A stretch of 64,000 bases of DNA from Candidatus Accumulibacter conexus (GTDB lineage: Bacteria; Pseudomonadota; Gammaproteobacteria; Burkholderiales; Rhodocyclaceae): NCBI GenBank assembly GCA_017592775.1, contig JAGFNJ010000021.1, forward strand, positions 1 to 64,000. The letters run 5' to 3'. The number at the start of each line of letters is the position of its first letter. Position 1 is the first letter of the stretch. The position numbers were made by a program, and so were the translations under genes. The notes below the pieces were generated by a model that was not told the origin of the DNA, ran no database searches, and saw nothing but the letters and a program-made list of their open reading frames with translations. Below are positions 6,943-16,612 of the stretch, piece after piece.

Positions 6943-8141
6943 GGCTCGGCTCCGAACAGCCGCAACTGTCGTCCTTCCGGGTCGCCGAAGCGCGTCGGAT
7001 CGGGCTCCAGTTGATTCAGCGTCAGCAACTCGCCGGCGGTGAACAACCCATCCCGAATGGCCTGCCGCGAGGCCTCGTCGGCCGGCGCGATCCGCGTCAC
7101 GCCGGCATTCGCCGAAACCGCCAGCAGGGTCTCCACGGCAATCGAGGCATCGTCCAGCAGTTCCGGGCTGTGGCTGGTGACCAGAATCTGGCTGCGCGTC
7201 GACGCGCGGGCCAGCGCGTCGCGCACGACGGCCGCTGCGGCGGGATGCAGAGCCACCTCGGGCTCTTCGATACCGATCAGGCTTGGCCGCCCGGTCTCGC
7301 CGCCCTGATACAGCGCCACCAGAATGCCCAGCGCCCGCAGCGTGCCGTCCGACATGCTGTTGGCCGGGAAGCGCCACGGGTGCTTGGCGCCGGCAATTTC
7401 CTGACGGAACTCCAGCGTTTCCATATGGCCGACGGGGGTACGCTCCACCCCGTGCACCGACGGCACTACCAGCCTCAGGTAGTCCTCGACCAGTTCCTTG
7501 TCCAGCGGTGCGTAACGCTCCATGAAGGACAACACGCTGGCGATGTTTTCGCCCAGCGATTTCAATTCGGAACCGTCCTGGGGCCTCTGCAGGTCGCGGA
7601 TCACGCGTGGATTGAGATTGTAGAAGCTCATCCGGCTCAACGCATCGAAGACTGGCCGGAATACCGGCAAGCCGCCCGCGTTCACCAGCGCCAGCCGGTC
7701 CGGCGTGCTGACCGGGAACACCTCTTCGCTGGTCTTTTCCGGCTTTCCCTGCACCACCACATAGTTCGACACGCCGCCCGCACCGCCGACGACGCACTCC
7801 TCGCGCTGCACCTCGAAGCCACCGGCCGGCCGGGCACCAATGTTGAAAGCGTAATGGCCCTCTCGCCCATCGGGCAACCGAAAATCCAGCCGCACGCCGA
7901 AATGGGTTGGATGCCCACCCGAGCGACGACGCACTTCCGACAGGCCGCCGCGCAATTGCAGGGCATTTTCGAGCGAACTCTGCAGCGCATCCTTGACGAA
8001 GTGCAGAACATCCAGGAAGTTGCTCTTGCCCGAGCCGTTCGGACCGACCAGATAGGTCAGCGGCCCCAGTTCGACGTCGCAGGCGGCGATGCTCTTGAAG
8101 TTCTTGGCCCTGACCCGGCGGATAAAAACGGTCGTGTCCAT
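6939..8141 (-). CDS. AAA_21-type OLD-like ATPase
   Basis: This 400-residue ATPase has Walker A GPNGSGKS at 33-40, a signature SMSDGTLRALG, Walker B LIGIEEPEVALHP and a LVTSHSPELLD switch histidine region. I prefer the ATG at 8141, which has AAAGGG 7 bases upstream and places the RAKNFKSI strand near the N-terminus. An ATG at 8165 is the alternative. It begins within 40 bases of the methylase stop and overlaps the DUF4276 gene by 4 bp, so all are probably co-transcribed. The likely role is a DNA- or damage-sensing ATPase controlling the TOPRIM-like and HNH partners. Confidence 0.83.
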   Translation of the reverse strand: MDTTVFIRRVRAKNFKSIAACDVELGPLTYLVGPNGSGKSNFLDVLHFVKDALQSSLENALQLRGGLSEVRRRSGGHPTHFGVRLDFRLPDGREGHYAFNIGARPAGGFEVQREECVVGGAGGVSNYVVVQGKPEKTSEEVFPVSTPDRLALVNAGGLPVFRPVFDALSRMSFYNLNPRVIRDLQRPQDGSELKSLGENIASVLSFMERYAPLDKELVEDYLRLVVPSVHGVERTPVGHMETLEFRQEIAGAKHPWRFPANSMSDGTLRALGILVALYQGGETGRPSLIGIEEPEVALHPAAAAVVRDALARASTRSQILVTSHSPELLDDASIAVETLLAVSANAGVTRIAPADEASRQAIRDGLFTAGELLTLNQLEPDPTRFGDPEGRQLRLFGAEP

Positions 8142-8179
8142 CGAAAAACCCTTTACGTCACTCATCGGTGTGCACGTTA

Positions 8180-11100
8180 TCAGCCGCCGCCGGCCAACGC
8201 ATCCCAGGCTTCCAGCACCAGGCGGCGGGTGCGGTATTCGCCGAACTGGCGGGTTTCGTTGTTCTTGAGGACGCGGAAGGTTTCGGAGGGGTAGTCGGCG
8301 CCCATGACGTCGGCGGGGTCGAGGATGTAGCGCAGTTCGTCACGGGTGAGGCCGTAGAGGCGGGCGTAGGTCGCGTCGAGTTCGGCGCGCAGGCGGGCGC
8401 GGCGGCCCAGGTCCCAGGTAAAAGGCGGGCCGGCGTGGCCGAGGTCGGCGGCCCAGGGCGCGAGGTCGTGCGCGGTGTAGGTCAGTTCGAGGACGCGTGG
8501 GACGATGAAGGCAAGGTCGGCTACGGTGTAGCGATCGGGCGGGAGGACGGGCAACTGCTTGTAGATGAAGTAGTTCATGTGCGTGCCGCCGGTCTTGTGG
8601 CGGGCGGCGAAATCGAACGCCAGTGCAGAAAGATTCCCGAGCAGGGCCGCGCACAGACGCCAATCTTGGCGCGGCGAAAAAAACATCAGCGGCAGGTTGT
8701 TCCCCACTCCCAGTCGCGGCACCACTGCCGCGATCACCGTGCGCTCAACTGAACGCAACGCAATGTCCCGCCAGCCCATTAACCAGCCACGCGCCCAGCC
8801 TTTAGCGGCAAGGCGTGTTTCAACCTCGTCAGCTTCGACCCAGTAGCGCGGCGTGACACTGAAGTTCGGGTCTGTCTTGGCGTCGAGCGCAACATCGCTG
8901 ATAGAACCGTCGGCGCTATAGGTCGCCCAGCGGTGATCGAATTGGTGGACCATCTTGGCTTCGTACAGAGGCAGCCGGCCGGGCGCCGGGGTATCGCGGA
9001 ACAAGTTGCTGTCGTTTGCCATGTGGAACATAGTCATGAAACGGATGCTCCACGGATTGCGCTCGGGCAGCCCCTCCGCGATCAGCACCGGCGCGACGCG
9101 GTAGAGCTTCTTGGTCAGTTCGGCATCACGTTCGCTCCGGAAGACCGGGCAGGTCAGCGTGTTGGGGTTAAGCAACCGAAAATCGTCGGCTGATAGCTGG
9201 AACCACTTCTGTGGCTGCGTAAAGTCGGCGACTGTCTTCGCATCGAACAAGAATTCTGCGAAATTAGTTCCCCCTAAAGTCAGAAGGCAGAAGGGCTTTC
9301 GGTCATCTGTGCTCTTGAACCAACCACGAATTTCATAAAGACTGAGAAGCCGACAAAGCCGCTTCGCCGAAACTAGATCAGAAAAAAACGCCTTGGTGCT
9401 GTCGTCCGTAGCGATACCGGTCGGCACGATGAAGCCGGCCCGCCCTTCGCCGCTGACCAGTTGCGAGAAGGTTTCGGCGAACAGCGCGTAGGTGTTCACA
9501 TCCCCGACGCCGGTCAACGGGTAGCGCCCGGAATCGTGGGCGAACAGGCTGGCCGCCTCGGCAATGCGGCGGGCAACGATGAAGTCGGCGTGCAGGGCCT
9601 GCTCGGCGACGTTCGGCGGCGTCATTCCCTGCGCCGCTTCGACTTCCGGATAGAGCGTGTGCAGCAGCATGCCATCGCGAAGCAGTTCGATGCGCCGGCC
9701 GCGCTCGGCTTTGTGCGGTGCTTCGGCGATCAGCGGGCTGCGGCTGGCAAAGAATTCCTCCTCCTGCAGCTTGATCCGTTCCCATGGCGGGTTACCGAGC
9801 AATACATCGAAGCCACCCTTCGCCCGCACCTGCGGAAAGGCCTGCCACCAGTGAAAGGCCAGTGCCGTTTGCGCGGCACTGGCGGCCTCTGCCGCGACGC
9901 CTGGGCGCGGAGCGCTCCCGTTGAGCACCAGCCAGAGATCCTGAGTGGTCGGCACGCTCGCCATCGTCTGTGGCGCCTTGGGCAGGACGAAGGCGGCGAC
10001 GAAAAGATCGGCGGCCAGCCGGACGCGCGAGGCGGCCCTCTTCGCTTCGGCCTCGACAAACGCTGCGCGCTTGGCTTCGAGCGCGGCCAGCGTGTCGTCG
10101 GGCAGGGCGTCGAGCGCTGCGGCCTCGGGCGCGGCGTCGAAGCCAAGGGCAAGGTTGAAGGCGGCGCGCGTTTTCGCCTTCTCGATCGCCTTCAGGGCGT
10201 CGCGATTGGCCTTCCTGAGCGCGGTGACGACGGCCTTGTCGTCGCCGGAGAGCGCGTTGAAGGCCTTGTCGGGGATGCCGGCTTCGAGAATCACCGGGTC
10301 GAGGATGCCGAGCAGCGCGTCGCCGCAGCGCAGGTGGTGGTCGAGGAAGGTCAACGGCCGGTCGGGAGTGTAGGCTTCGAGCCAGAGCGCGGTGCGGGCA
10401 AGTTCGACGGCGAGCGGGTTCTTGTCCACACCGTAGATGCAGTGGGCGACGACGTCGCGCAGCGCGTGGCGGTAGTCGGCCGGCAGCGGGTTGCCGTCGG
10501 TGGCTGACAGGCGGGCGACTTCCTCGGCGATGCGGCGGGCGGCGGCAAGCAGGAAGTGGCCGGAACCGCAGGCCGGGTCGCAAACGCTCAGTTCGAGCAG
10601 CGCCTGCACCGGCCGCTGCGGGTGGGTGGCCAGCGCTTGCGCGATCACCGGGTCGAGCGCGCTCTTGATCAGCTCCTGCACCAGGCTGTCGGGCGTGTAA
10701 TACGAGCCACTGAGCTTGCGGGCGTTGCCCTTGGTGCTGCCACCCGCGTGCTCCTCCGCGTCGCCGATGAAGCCAAAGCGGCGGACGCTGGCGCTCAGGC
10801 TCAGTTCGGGTACCAGTTCGAGCAGGCTTTCGTAGACGCTGCCGAGTTCCTCGGAATCCATGTCGCGGTAATTGACGCGCGACAGCGCGGCGCCGTCGCG
10901 GAAGAAGCAGAGGCCGAAGAGCGCGCTGAGCAGCGACTGGTTGTCGAGCTGGGCGGCGTCGAGGTCCGCGCATTGCGCGGCGTCGAAGAGGCCACCGAGC
11001 GCCGGCAGGCCAAGCGCTGGCTGGCCACCACCGAGGCCGGCGAAGGTGATGGCCAGTGCCTGCCAGAGGTCGGCATGGCGATCGTAGCTGCGCCGCCGGG

Positions 11101-12112
11101 CGGCCAGCCGGCGCAGGCGGGCGAGGCTGTAGCCGGCGAGGTAGCGCGCCCTGGCCTCGCCGCTGGCCTCGGGCGCGAAGACGAGTTCGCGATCCTCGAT
11201 GGTGGCGAGGAAGATGAAGCGGTAGACGAGGCGCAGCAGTTGCTCGAAGTAGGTTTGGGTGCCCAGCTCGCCGCTTTCGATGCGGCGGCGCAACTCGCCG
11301 TTGGCGGGGTGGGCGAGAAAGCCGGTACCAAGCACACGCAGGGCAGCGGCGACGCCTTCGCGCAGCCGGTCGCGGACGCGGATGCCGTCTTCCTGGGCGG
11401 TGTTGCGCCAGTGTTCGAGCGGGCAGTCGGCCGGCTCGGCGCCGGCCTGACCGAAACGCGTGGCGTGGGCGAGCAGCCAGAGAGCGGCGAAATCGGGGTA
11501 GAGCCCTTCGCTGAAGACGGCTTCGAGATCAGCCTCGATGTAGGCGGGCCGGGTCAGACTGGCGTTGTCGCGCAGGACGCGCAGCTTGAGGCCGTTGCTG
11601 ACGATGGCCCAGAGCGAGGCGTGGCTGGCATTGAGAACCTCCTGGGCGAGCAGGAAGGGCGAGCGACGGCGCGTGCCGTCGCCGTGCCGGCTGCCCGGCT
11701 TGTCGAGCGGCTGGTCGTGACCGGCGAAAACGAGCGGCACGCGGCCGTCGACCGCGGCATGACCGATGGGGAAGCTGCGCTCGCCGATGGCCACCGGGCC
11801 GACCCGCTTGATGTCCGCGAAGCCAAGCACATGGCGGCAGAAGGGTTCGAGGAAGTCGTGGGCGCTCACCTTGCAGGCGTCGAGATCGGCGCGTTCGCGG
11901 CGGGCGGCGAAGTCCTGCCAGAGGTTCTGCGCGATCTTCCAGTAGCGGCCGATCTCGTCGCGCAGCTTGAGGCCGCGCGGGATGTCGTAGTCGCTCTCCG
12001 ACTGCTCCTCGGCTTCGAGGTGGGCGATCCGGTTGAGGAAGTCGGGCGCCAGCAGCCCGCCCTCGATGGTCAGGGCGGTGAAGGCAAGTTCGGTGCTCGA
12101 GCGGCGGGCCAT
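8180..12112 (-). CDS. Adenine-specific DNA methylase, Eco57I/DrmMI type
   Basis: This large protein of about 1310 residues has the N6-adenine methylase motifs DPACGSGHFL (motif I, near residue 517) and GNPPW (motif IV, near 774). A long N-terminal region and a C-terminal target-recognition-like half surround them. Size and motifs match the class 1 DISARM methylase DrmMI and other Eco57I-like methylases of phage-defence loci, which mark host DNA as self. The ATG at 12112 (MARRSSTEL) was chosen because it starts 7 bases after the stop of the preceding ATPase gene; the longer start at 12181 overlaps that gene. No separate specificity subunit is seen. Confidence 0.83.
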   Translation of the reverse strand: MARRSSTELAFTALTIEGGLLAPDFLNRIAHLEAEEQSESDYDIPRGLKLRDEIGRYWKIAQNLWQDFAARRERADLDACKVSAHDFLEPFCRHVLGFADIKRVGPVAIGERSFPIGHAAVDGRVPLVFAGHDQPLDKPGSRHGDGTRRRSPFLLAQEVLNASHASLWAIVSNGLKLRVLRDNASLTRPAYIEADLEAVFSEGLYPDFAALWLLAHATRFGQAGAEPADCPLEHWRNTAQEDGIRVRDRLREGVAAALRVLGTGFLAHPANGELRRRIESGELGTQTYFEQLLRLVYRFIFLATIEDRELVFAPEASGEARARYLAGYSLARLRRLAARRRSYDRHADLWQALAITFAGLGGGQPALGLPALGGLFDAAQCADLDAAQLDNQSLLSALFGLCFFRDGAALSRVNYRDMDSEELGSVYESLLELVPELSLSASVRRFGFIGDAEEHAGGSTKGNARKLSGSYYTPDSLVQELIKSALDPVIAQALATHPQRPVQALLELSVCDPACGSGHFLLAAARRIAEEVARLSATDGNPLPADYRHALRDVVAHCIYGVDKNPLAVELARTALWLEAYTPDRPLTFLDHHLRCGDALLGILDPVILEAGIPDKAFNALSGDDKAVVTALRKANRDALKAIEKAKTRAAFNLALGFDAAPEAAALDALPDDTLAALEAKRAAFVEAEAKRAASRVRLAADLFVAAFVLPKAPQTMASVPTTQDLWLVLNGSAPRPGVAAEAASAAQTALAFHWWQAFPQVRAKGGFDVLLGNPPWERIKLQEEEFFASRSPLIAEAPHKAERGRRIELLRDGMLLHTLYPEVEAAQGMTPPNVAEQALHADFIVARRIAEAASLFAHDSGRYPLTGVGDVNTYALFAETFSQLVSGEGRAGFIVPTGIATDDSTKAFFSDLVSAKRLCRLLSLYEIRGWFKSTDDRKPFCLLTLGGTNFAEFLFDAKTVADFTQPQKWFQLSADDFRLLNPNTLTCPVFRSERDAELTKKLYRVAPVLIAEGLPERNPWSIRFMTMFHMANDSNLFRDTPAPGRLPLYEAKMVHQFDHRWATYSADGSISDVALDAKTDPNFSVTPRYWVEADEVETRLAAKGWARGWLMGWRDIALRSVERTVIAAVVPRLGVGNNLPLMFFSPRQDWRLCAALLGNLSALAFDFAARHKTGGTHMNYFIYKQLPVLPPDRYTVADLAFIVPRVLELTYTAHDLAPWAADLGHAGPPFTWDLGRRARLRAELDATYARLYGLTRDELRYILDPADVMGADYPSETFRVLKNNETRQFGEYRTRRLVLEAWDALAGGG

Positions 12113-12119
12113 GGGCGAG

Positions 12120-13571
12120 TCAGGTGCGGAAACGGAGCAGGTTGCGGGCGATGGTGTAGCAGTGCAGGGCAACCGGCGCAAACTCGACCGGCACGCCGTC
12201 GAGGTCGGCCGTGCTGGTCCAGGTGCGGGTGGTCACCAGCGGGCGGCGGGCGAGGGGATGCCGGCTGGCCAGGGCCTTGATGCCGCGCAGTTCCTGCAAC
12301 TGGTGGGGAATGCGGTCGGACCACTTGATTTCGACGGCGAAACGGGGCTTCTGGGTACGCGGGTCGAGCGAGACGATATCCACTTCCAAGTCCTGCCGAC
12401 CGGCCTTCCAGCGGGCGTAATGGAGCGAGTGGCTGGTCGAGGTGTCGTGCAGCCACTGGCTCCAGACGGCGGTTTCGGCGAGATTGCCCATGGCGCGGTC
12501 TTCTGCCCCGACAAACCCGAAAAGGGCGGCGCGCACCGACGGGTTGGTGAGGTAGACCTTGAAGCTGCGGGCGCGCTGGAGCCGCAAGGCGCTCTCGTCG
12601 ATGCGATGGACGCGGCGGATGAGGAAAGCCGCTTCCAGGTATTCGAGGTATTCGGACAGGCGTTGCTTGCCGATATTGGCATGTTGCGAGAGCGCCTCCA
12701 GACCGACCTCGTCGCCGGTGTTGAATGCCAGCACGTTGAAGAAGCGGTTGAGTTCCTGGGTGTCCGAAATGCCGTAGAGGCTGGGCAGGTCCTTGAGCAG
12801 CACCTTGTCGATGATGTCCTGCCGCAGGAAACGCGCCGGGTTGGCACGCACGGCCGGGCTGGTGACCGCTTCGGGAAAGCCGCCGAAGTTCAGGTAATTG
12901 AGGAATTCATCGTTGAGGCTGTGGATGTCGGTGGCGAGGTAACGGGAGGGGCCGCCAGCCTCGTCTTCCCGCTCGCTGATCAGGCTTTCGTCCCGGCCGG
13001 CAAAGCGCAGGTACTCGGCGAAGGTGAGGGGCGGCAGGACGAATTCGGTGAAGCGCCCGGCACCGGATTCCCGGCTCTTCATGCGCAGGGTGGCCGCGGC
13101 CGAGCCGCTGGCGATGAAGCGGATGTGAGTGTAGGTGTCGACCAGGGACTTGAGATGCACTTCCCAGTCCTTGAGGTACTGCACCTCGTCGAACAACACC
13201 CAGTATTGGCCGGCCGCCGGGTGCTGGTGCTGTTCCATGAACAGGCGGACCAGGCTTTCCAGGCTGCGCCCGGAGTACAAGGGAGTATCCAGTGAAACGT
13301 AGAGGATCGCCACGCCGGGGACGCCGCCATCGAGCAGCCGCTGCACCAGGTGCTTGAGCATGACGGTCTTGCCCACCCGCCGCGGCCCGATGAGCACGAC
13401 CGCCCGCCGCACCCCGGTTTCCTGTACCAAGTGAGCGAAATGGGGAAAGTAGTCGCGCCGGGGCCAGCCCGCCTCGTCGGCATCAATGCCAGCGCCCCCT
13501 TTCCACCACGGGTTATCGACGCTCAGACGGCGCTGGACTTCCTGGAGGGGGATTTCGAGTGCTGACGACAT
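12120..13571 (-). CDS. AAA_14/DUF4143 ATPase
   Basis: This 483-residue protein has Walker A GPRRVGKT at 62-69, Walker B YWVLFDEV at 123-130 and a C-terminal DUF4143 region. The C-terminus has LEVDIVSL and FAVEIKWSD, a D...ExK pattern like a PD-(D/E)XK nuclease core. Such ATPases are widespread and poorly understood; many look mobile. It interrupts the helicase-methylase series, is preceded by an AT-rich 197-base gap with a perfect 14-bp inverted repeat, and has no clear ribosome binding site. It may therefore be a later insertion with its own promoter rather than a core part of the defence operon. Confidence 0.82.
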   Translation of the reverse strand: MSSALEIPLQEVQRRLSVDNPWWKGGAGIDADEAGWPRRDYFPHFAHLVQETGVRRAVVLIGPRRVGKTVMLKHLVQRLLDGGVPGVAILYVSLDTPLYSGRSLESLVRLFMEQHQHPAAGQYWVLFDEVQYLKDWEVHLKSLVDTYTHIRFIASGSAAATLRMKSRESGAGRFTEFVLPPLTFAEYLRFAGRDESLISEREDEAGGPSRYLATDIHSLNDEFLNYLNFGGFPEAVTSPAVRANPARFLRQDIIDKVLLKDLPSLYGISDTQELNRFFNVLAFNTGDEVGLEALSQHANIGKQRLSEYLEYLEAAFLIRRVHRIDESALRLQRARSFKVYLTNPSVRAALFGFVGAEDRAMGNLAETAVWSQWLHDTSTSHSLHYARWKAGRQDLEVDIVSLDPRTQKPRFAVEIKWSDRIPHQLQELRGIKALASRHPLARRPLVTTRTWTSTADLDGVPVEFAPVALHCYTIARNLLRFRT

Positions 13572-13595
13572 AAGCAGTCAAGTGCAACCCTAAGA

Positions 13596-13633
13596 TGTCA
13601 CATTAAGCATCATGGTAACTGCTTAATGTGACA
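13596..13633 (-). repeat. Perfect 14-bp inverted repeat, probable operator of the DUF4143 ATPase gene
   Basis: TGTCACATTAAGCA at 13596-13609 and TGCTTAATGTGACA at 13620-13633 are perfectly complementary arms around a 10-base spacer. They lie 25-62 bases upstream of the ATPase start in unusually AT-rich sequence. No T-run follows on either side, so an operator for a dimeric repressor is more likely than a terminator. The rest of the 13572-13768 gap shows only AT-rich DNA. Confidence 0.7.
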
Positions 13634-13768
13634 ACGACCAGCAATTTCAACAAATACAGAGCGTTGGGTGGTAACGATTGCATTCGTGGCTTTTGTGCAA
13701 CTTTTCTTGCGCTATCGCATGTGGCAATCGAATTGTTATATAAAACAGATGGTTGGACGAAAATTGCG

Positions 13769-16609
13769 CTACGCCGGCACGAGTACGAAGACCCCCATCA
13801 CATCCACCGGCAGGCTCGGGATGACGCGGTATTCGCCGCTGCCGCGCGCGGCTTCGCGGACGCGGCGGTGATCGTCGAGGAGCGTCTGGGCGCGCCCGCG
13901 GGCCAGCTTTTCCAGGGCAGGCTGCAGGGCGGGCAGACGGTCGAGCTGCTGCTGCAGGTGATGGTCGCGCAAGGGCGGCGGCATGTTGCGCGCCGGTTCG
14001 GCGTCAAGTAACTGGCGCACGGCATCGCCGGCCAGCAGCCCGTCACCCTGCCCTTCGGCGACTGCGACCGTGACGGTTTCCTCGCACAGCAGCAGGCGCG
14101 AGTGCCCGCGGTGGGTGACGGTGAGCTGGTGGCGCAGACGCAGGAGCAGAACGGCGGTGCGCGTGCTCACGGCCACGGTGAAGATGGCCCCGGCACGGGC
14201 GATGTCGGCAGCGGCATCGGCGACGGCCTGGTCATCGAGCGCGTTCTCGAGCAGGTGGTCGGCGAGGCAGGCGACGAGCGGATGGGTGCGGTGGATGAAG
14301 AGCGTGCCGGGCGCCGGCGGCTGGTGGAAATCGATGCGCAGCGTGCCTTCCAGTCCTTCGCCGGCCAATCGTTCGCGCAGGGCGCCGGAGCTCAGGCTGC
14401 CGGCGTGCAGTTTCCAGTGGCCGGCGGCGGCGCCGGTCGTGACCTCCAGCGGGGCGCCAAGACGGGCGGCGGCGCGGCGGACGAAGCGGGCAACGTCTTC
14501 TTCGCCGCCGAGCACGGCGAGGGTCTTCTGCCATTCGGGCAGGACGTCCTCGGGCTTGAGGCGGCGCTGGGCGAACAGGGTGCGGTTGCGCGCCGCCCGC
14601 TCGCGGGCCGACTGCCAGGCGGTCTCGATCTCGACCGCCGGCTGGCCGAAGTCGAGGGACTGCTGTCGGGAGACCGTGGCGACGCTGCCCTTCCTGAGCA
14701 GCACGGCGCCGACCAAGGCCTGGGTGAGCTTGCCCTCGTCGTCGGGCATCGGCACCAGAACCCCGAGTTCCTTGCGGATGCTTTCGGCCTTGCGCAGGAT
14801 GACGTGCAGCACGGCGCCATCGACCGGGTTGTCGCGGCCGAAGAGCATGGTCGTGCGGACTTCGCGCGCCTTCTGGCCGAAGCGGTCGACGCGGCCTTCG
14901 CGCTGCTCGTGGCGGGTCGGGTTCCACGACAGGTCGTAATGGACGACGGCGGTGAACAGGTGCTGCAGGTTGATGCCTTCGGAGAGGCAGTCGGTGGCGA
15001 CGAGGATGCGCCTTTCCGCCTCGCCCATGGCGTCGACCGCAGCTTCGCGCTCGGACGGGGCCGATTCGCCGGTGACGGCCTGCACCCGATGGTTCCTGAA
15101 GGCCTTGCGCAGCGCGTCGGCGACGTAGTGCGCGGTGGCGATGTAACGGCAGAAGACGACCGGCTGCAAGCCGGCGGTGGTGAGTTCGTCGAGGTGTTCG
15201 AGCAGGCGCTTGAGCTTGGGGTCCTGCGCTGGCCCGGCGAGCGCCTCGGCCTTGGCGATCAGCTCGCCGAGCAGCTGGCTGTCCTCGGTGCAGGCGGCGG
15301 GTTCGATGTCCTGCGTCGTCAAGTCGTCCTCGGCGCCATCGAGGACGCGTTCGCGGCCCTGCGCCTCGGCCTCCTCCAGACTCTGCGCCTCGTCAACGCC
15401 CTCGCCCAGCGCGCCGCCGGCCAGCCGGGTGCGCAGCGCGTTGACCGCCGCCGCGGGCGACGACGAGATGCAGCGCAGCAGCGCCAGCGCCGCCCACCAG
15501 CTCATCCGCTGGCGCAACGCGCCCTGGCCCTCGGCACGTTCGACCAGCGTGCGGGCATAGGTCAGCACTTCATCGAACAGGCGGCCCCAGGCGCCGGTGA
15601 GCTGGTAGGTGATTTCGGCGGTGAGGCGCTCCGGGAAGACCTGGCGGTCCTGCCATTCCTCGATGTCCGGCCGGCGGCGCTGGACGAAGTGGCGGGCCAG
15701 CCGCGCGCGCAGCGGCTGGCGGGCGTCGGCGGGGGCGTCCTTGAGTTCGCGGAACTGCGGGTCGAGCAGGCCAAGCAGGTTGAAGAAGGCTTCCTCGTCG
15801 CCCGAGTGCGGCGTCGCGGTGAGCAGGATCAGGTGTCGCTCGGGGTTTTCGGCGAGGCCTTTGAGCAGGGTGTAGCGCTGCTGGCGCCCCTGGCCGCTGA
15901 CCGTGCAGGTGTGCGCCTCGTCGACGATGACGCACTCGGGGCAGGCGCGCTGGAATTCGTCGCGCCGGCGGTCGGACTTGATGTAATCGAGGCTGACCAC
16001 CGTGTACGGGTAGGCCTCGAAGACCGACTGGTTGGCCGGCAGGCCGCGCTCGAGGCGGCCGGCGGTGGTGCTGCGCACGACGACGGCGTCGATGTGGAAG
16101 CGATCCCTGAGTTCGCGCTGCCACTGTTCGCACAGGTGCGGCGGGCAGAGGACGGACAGGCGGGCGATCTCGCCGCGGTCGATCAGCTCGCGGACGATCA
16201 GCGCCGCCTCGATGGTCTTGCCGATGCCGACGTCGTCGGCGACGAGCAGGCGCACCACCGCCTGCTTGAGCGCCATGAGCAGCGGCACGAGCTGGTAGGC
16301 GCGCGGCTCGACGGCGAGGTTGCCGAAGCTGCGGAACGGGCCGGCGCCGCTACGCAGCTTGAGTTGCAGTGCGTCGCGCAGCAGTTGTCCGGCGGCGTGG
16401 TTGGACGCCTGGCCGACCGTCGGCCACGGAAAGCTCGCCGGAGTGACTGGCTGGCGCTCGACCGGCAGGTAGATCAGCGTGGCATCGTCTGCGGCGGCGC
16501 CAAGCGGGCGCAGGTGCAGGGTGTCGCCGTCCGACTGTGGCAGGACGATCCAGTCGCGACCGCGGGCGGAGACGAGGCTGCCGGGTTGAAAGTGGACTTG
16601 GGCAGTCAT
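13769..16609 (-). CDS. SNF2-family helicase, DrmD-like
   Basis: This 946-residue protein has SNF2/superfamily 2 motifs: DDVGIGKT at 125-132 (motif I), VDEAHTC near 229 (motif II), LLTATPHSG (motif III) and QREGRVDRFGQ (motif VI). The size and the family match DrmD of class 1 DISARM, which also sits beside an adenine methylase. The gene starts 3 bases after the stop of the large helicase gene, with GGGAG upstream, so the two are coupled. Role inferred: ATP-driven movement on DNA during recognition of unmodified invading DNA. Confidence 0.8.
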   Translation of the reverse strand: MTAQVHFQPGSLVSARGRDWIVLPQSDGDTLHLRPLGAAADDATLIYLPVERQPVTPASFPWPTVGQASNHAAGQLLRDALQLKLRSGAGPFRSFGNLAVEPRAYQLVPLLMALKQAVVRLLVADDVGIGKTIEAALIVRELIDRGEIARLSVLCPPHLCEQWQRELRDRFHIDAVVVRSTTAGRLERGLPANQSVFEAYPYTVVSLDYIKSDRRRDEFQRACPECVIVDEAHTCTVSGQGRQQRYTLLKGLAENPERHLILLTATPHSGDEEAFFNLLGLLDPQFRELKDAPADARQPLRARLARHFVQRRRPDIEEWQDRQVFPERLTAEITYQLTGAWGRLFDEVLTYARTLVERAEGQGALRQRMSWWAALALLRCISSSPAAAVNALRTRLAGGALGEGVDEAQSLEEAEAQGRERVLDGAEDDLTTQDIEPAACTEDSQLLGELIAKAEALAGPAQDPKLKRLLEHLDELTTAGLQPVVFCRYIATAHYVADALRKAFRNHRVQAVTGESAPSEREAAVDAMGEAERRILVATDCLSEGINLQHLFTAVVHYDLSWNPTRHEQREGRVDRFGQKAREVRTTMLFGRDNPVDGAVLHVILRKAESIRKELGVLVPMPDDEGKLTQALVGAVLLRKGSVATVSRQQSLDFGQPAVEIETAWQSARERAARNRTLFAQRRLKPEDVLPEWQKTLAVLGGEEDVARFVRRAAARLGAPLEVTTGAAAGHWKLHAGSLSSGALRERLAGEGLEGTLRIDFHQPPAPGTLFIHRTHPLVACLADHLLENALDDQAVADAAADIARAGAIFTVAVSTRTAVLLLRLRHQLTVTHRGHSRLLLCEETVTVAVAEGQGDGLLAGDAVRQLLDAEPARNMPPPLRDHHLQQQLDRLPALQPALEKLARGRAQTLLDDHRRVREAARGSGEYRVIPSLPVDVMGVFVLVPA

Positions 16610-16612
16610 CGA

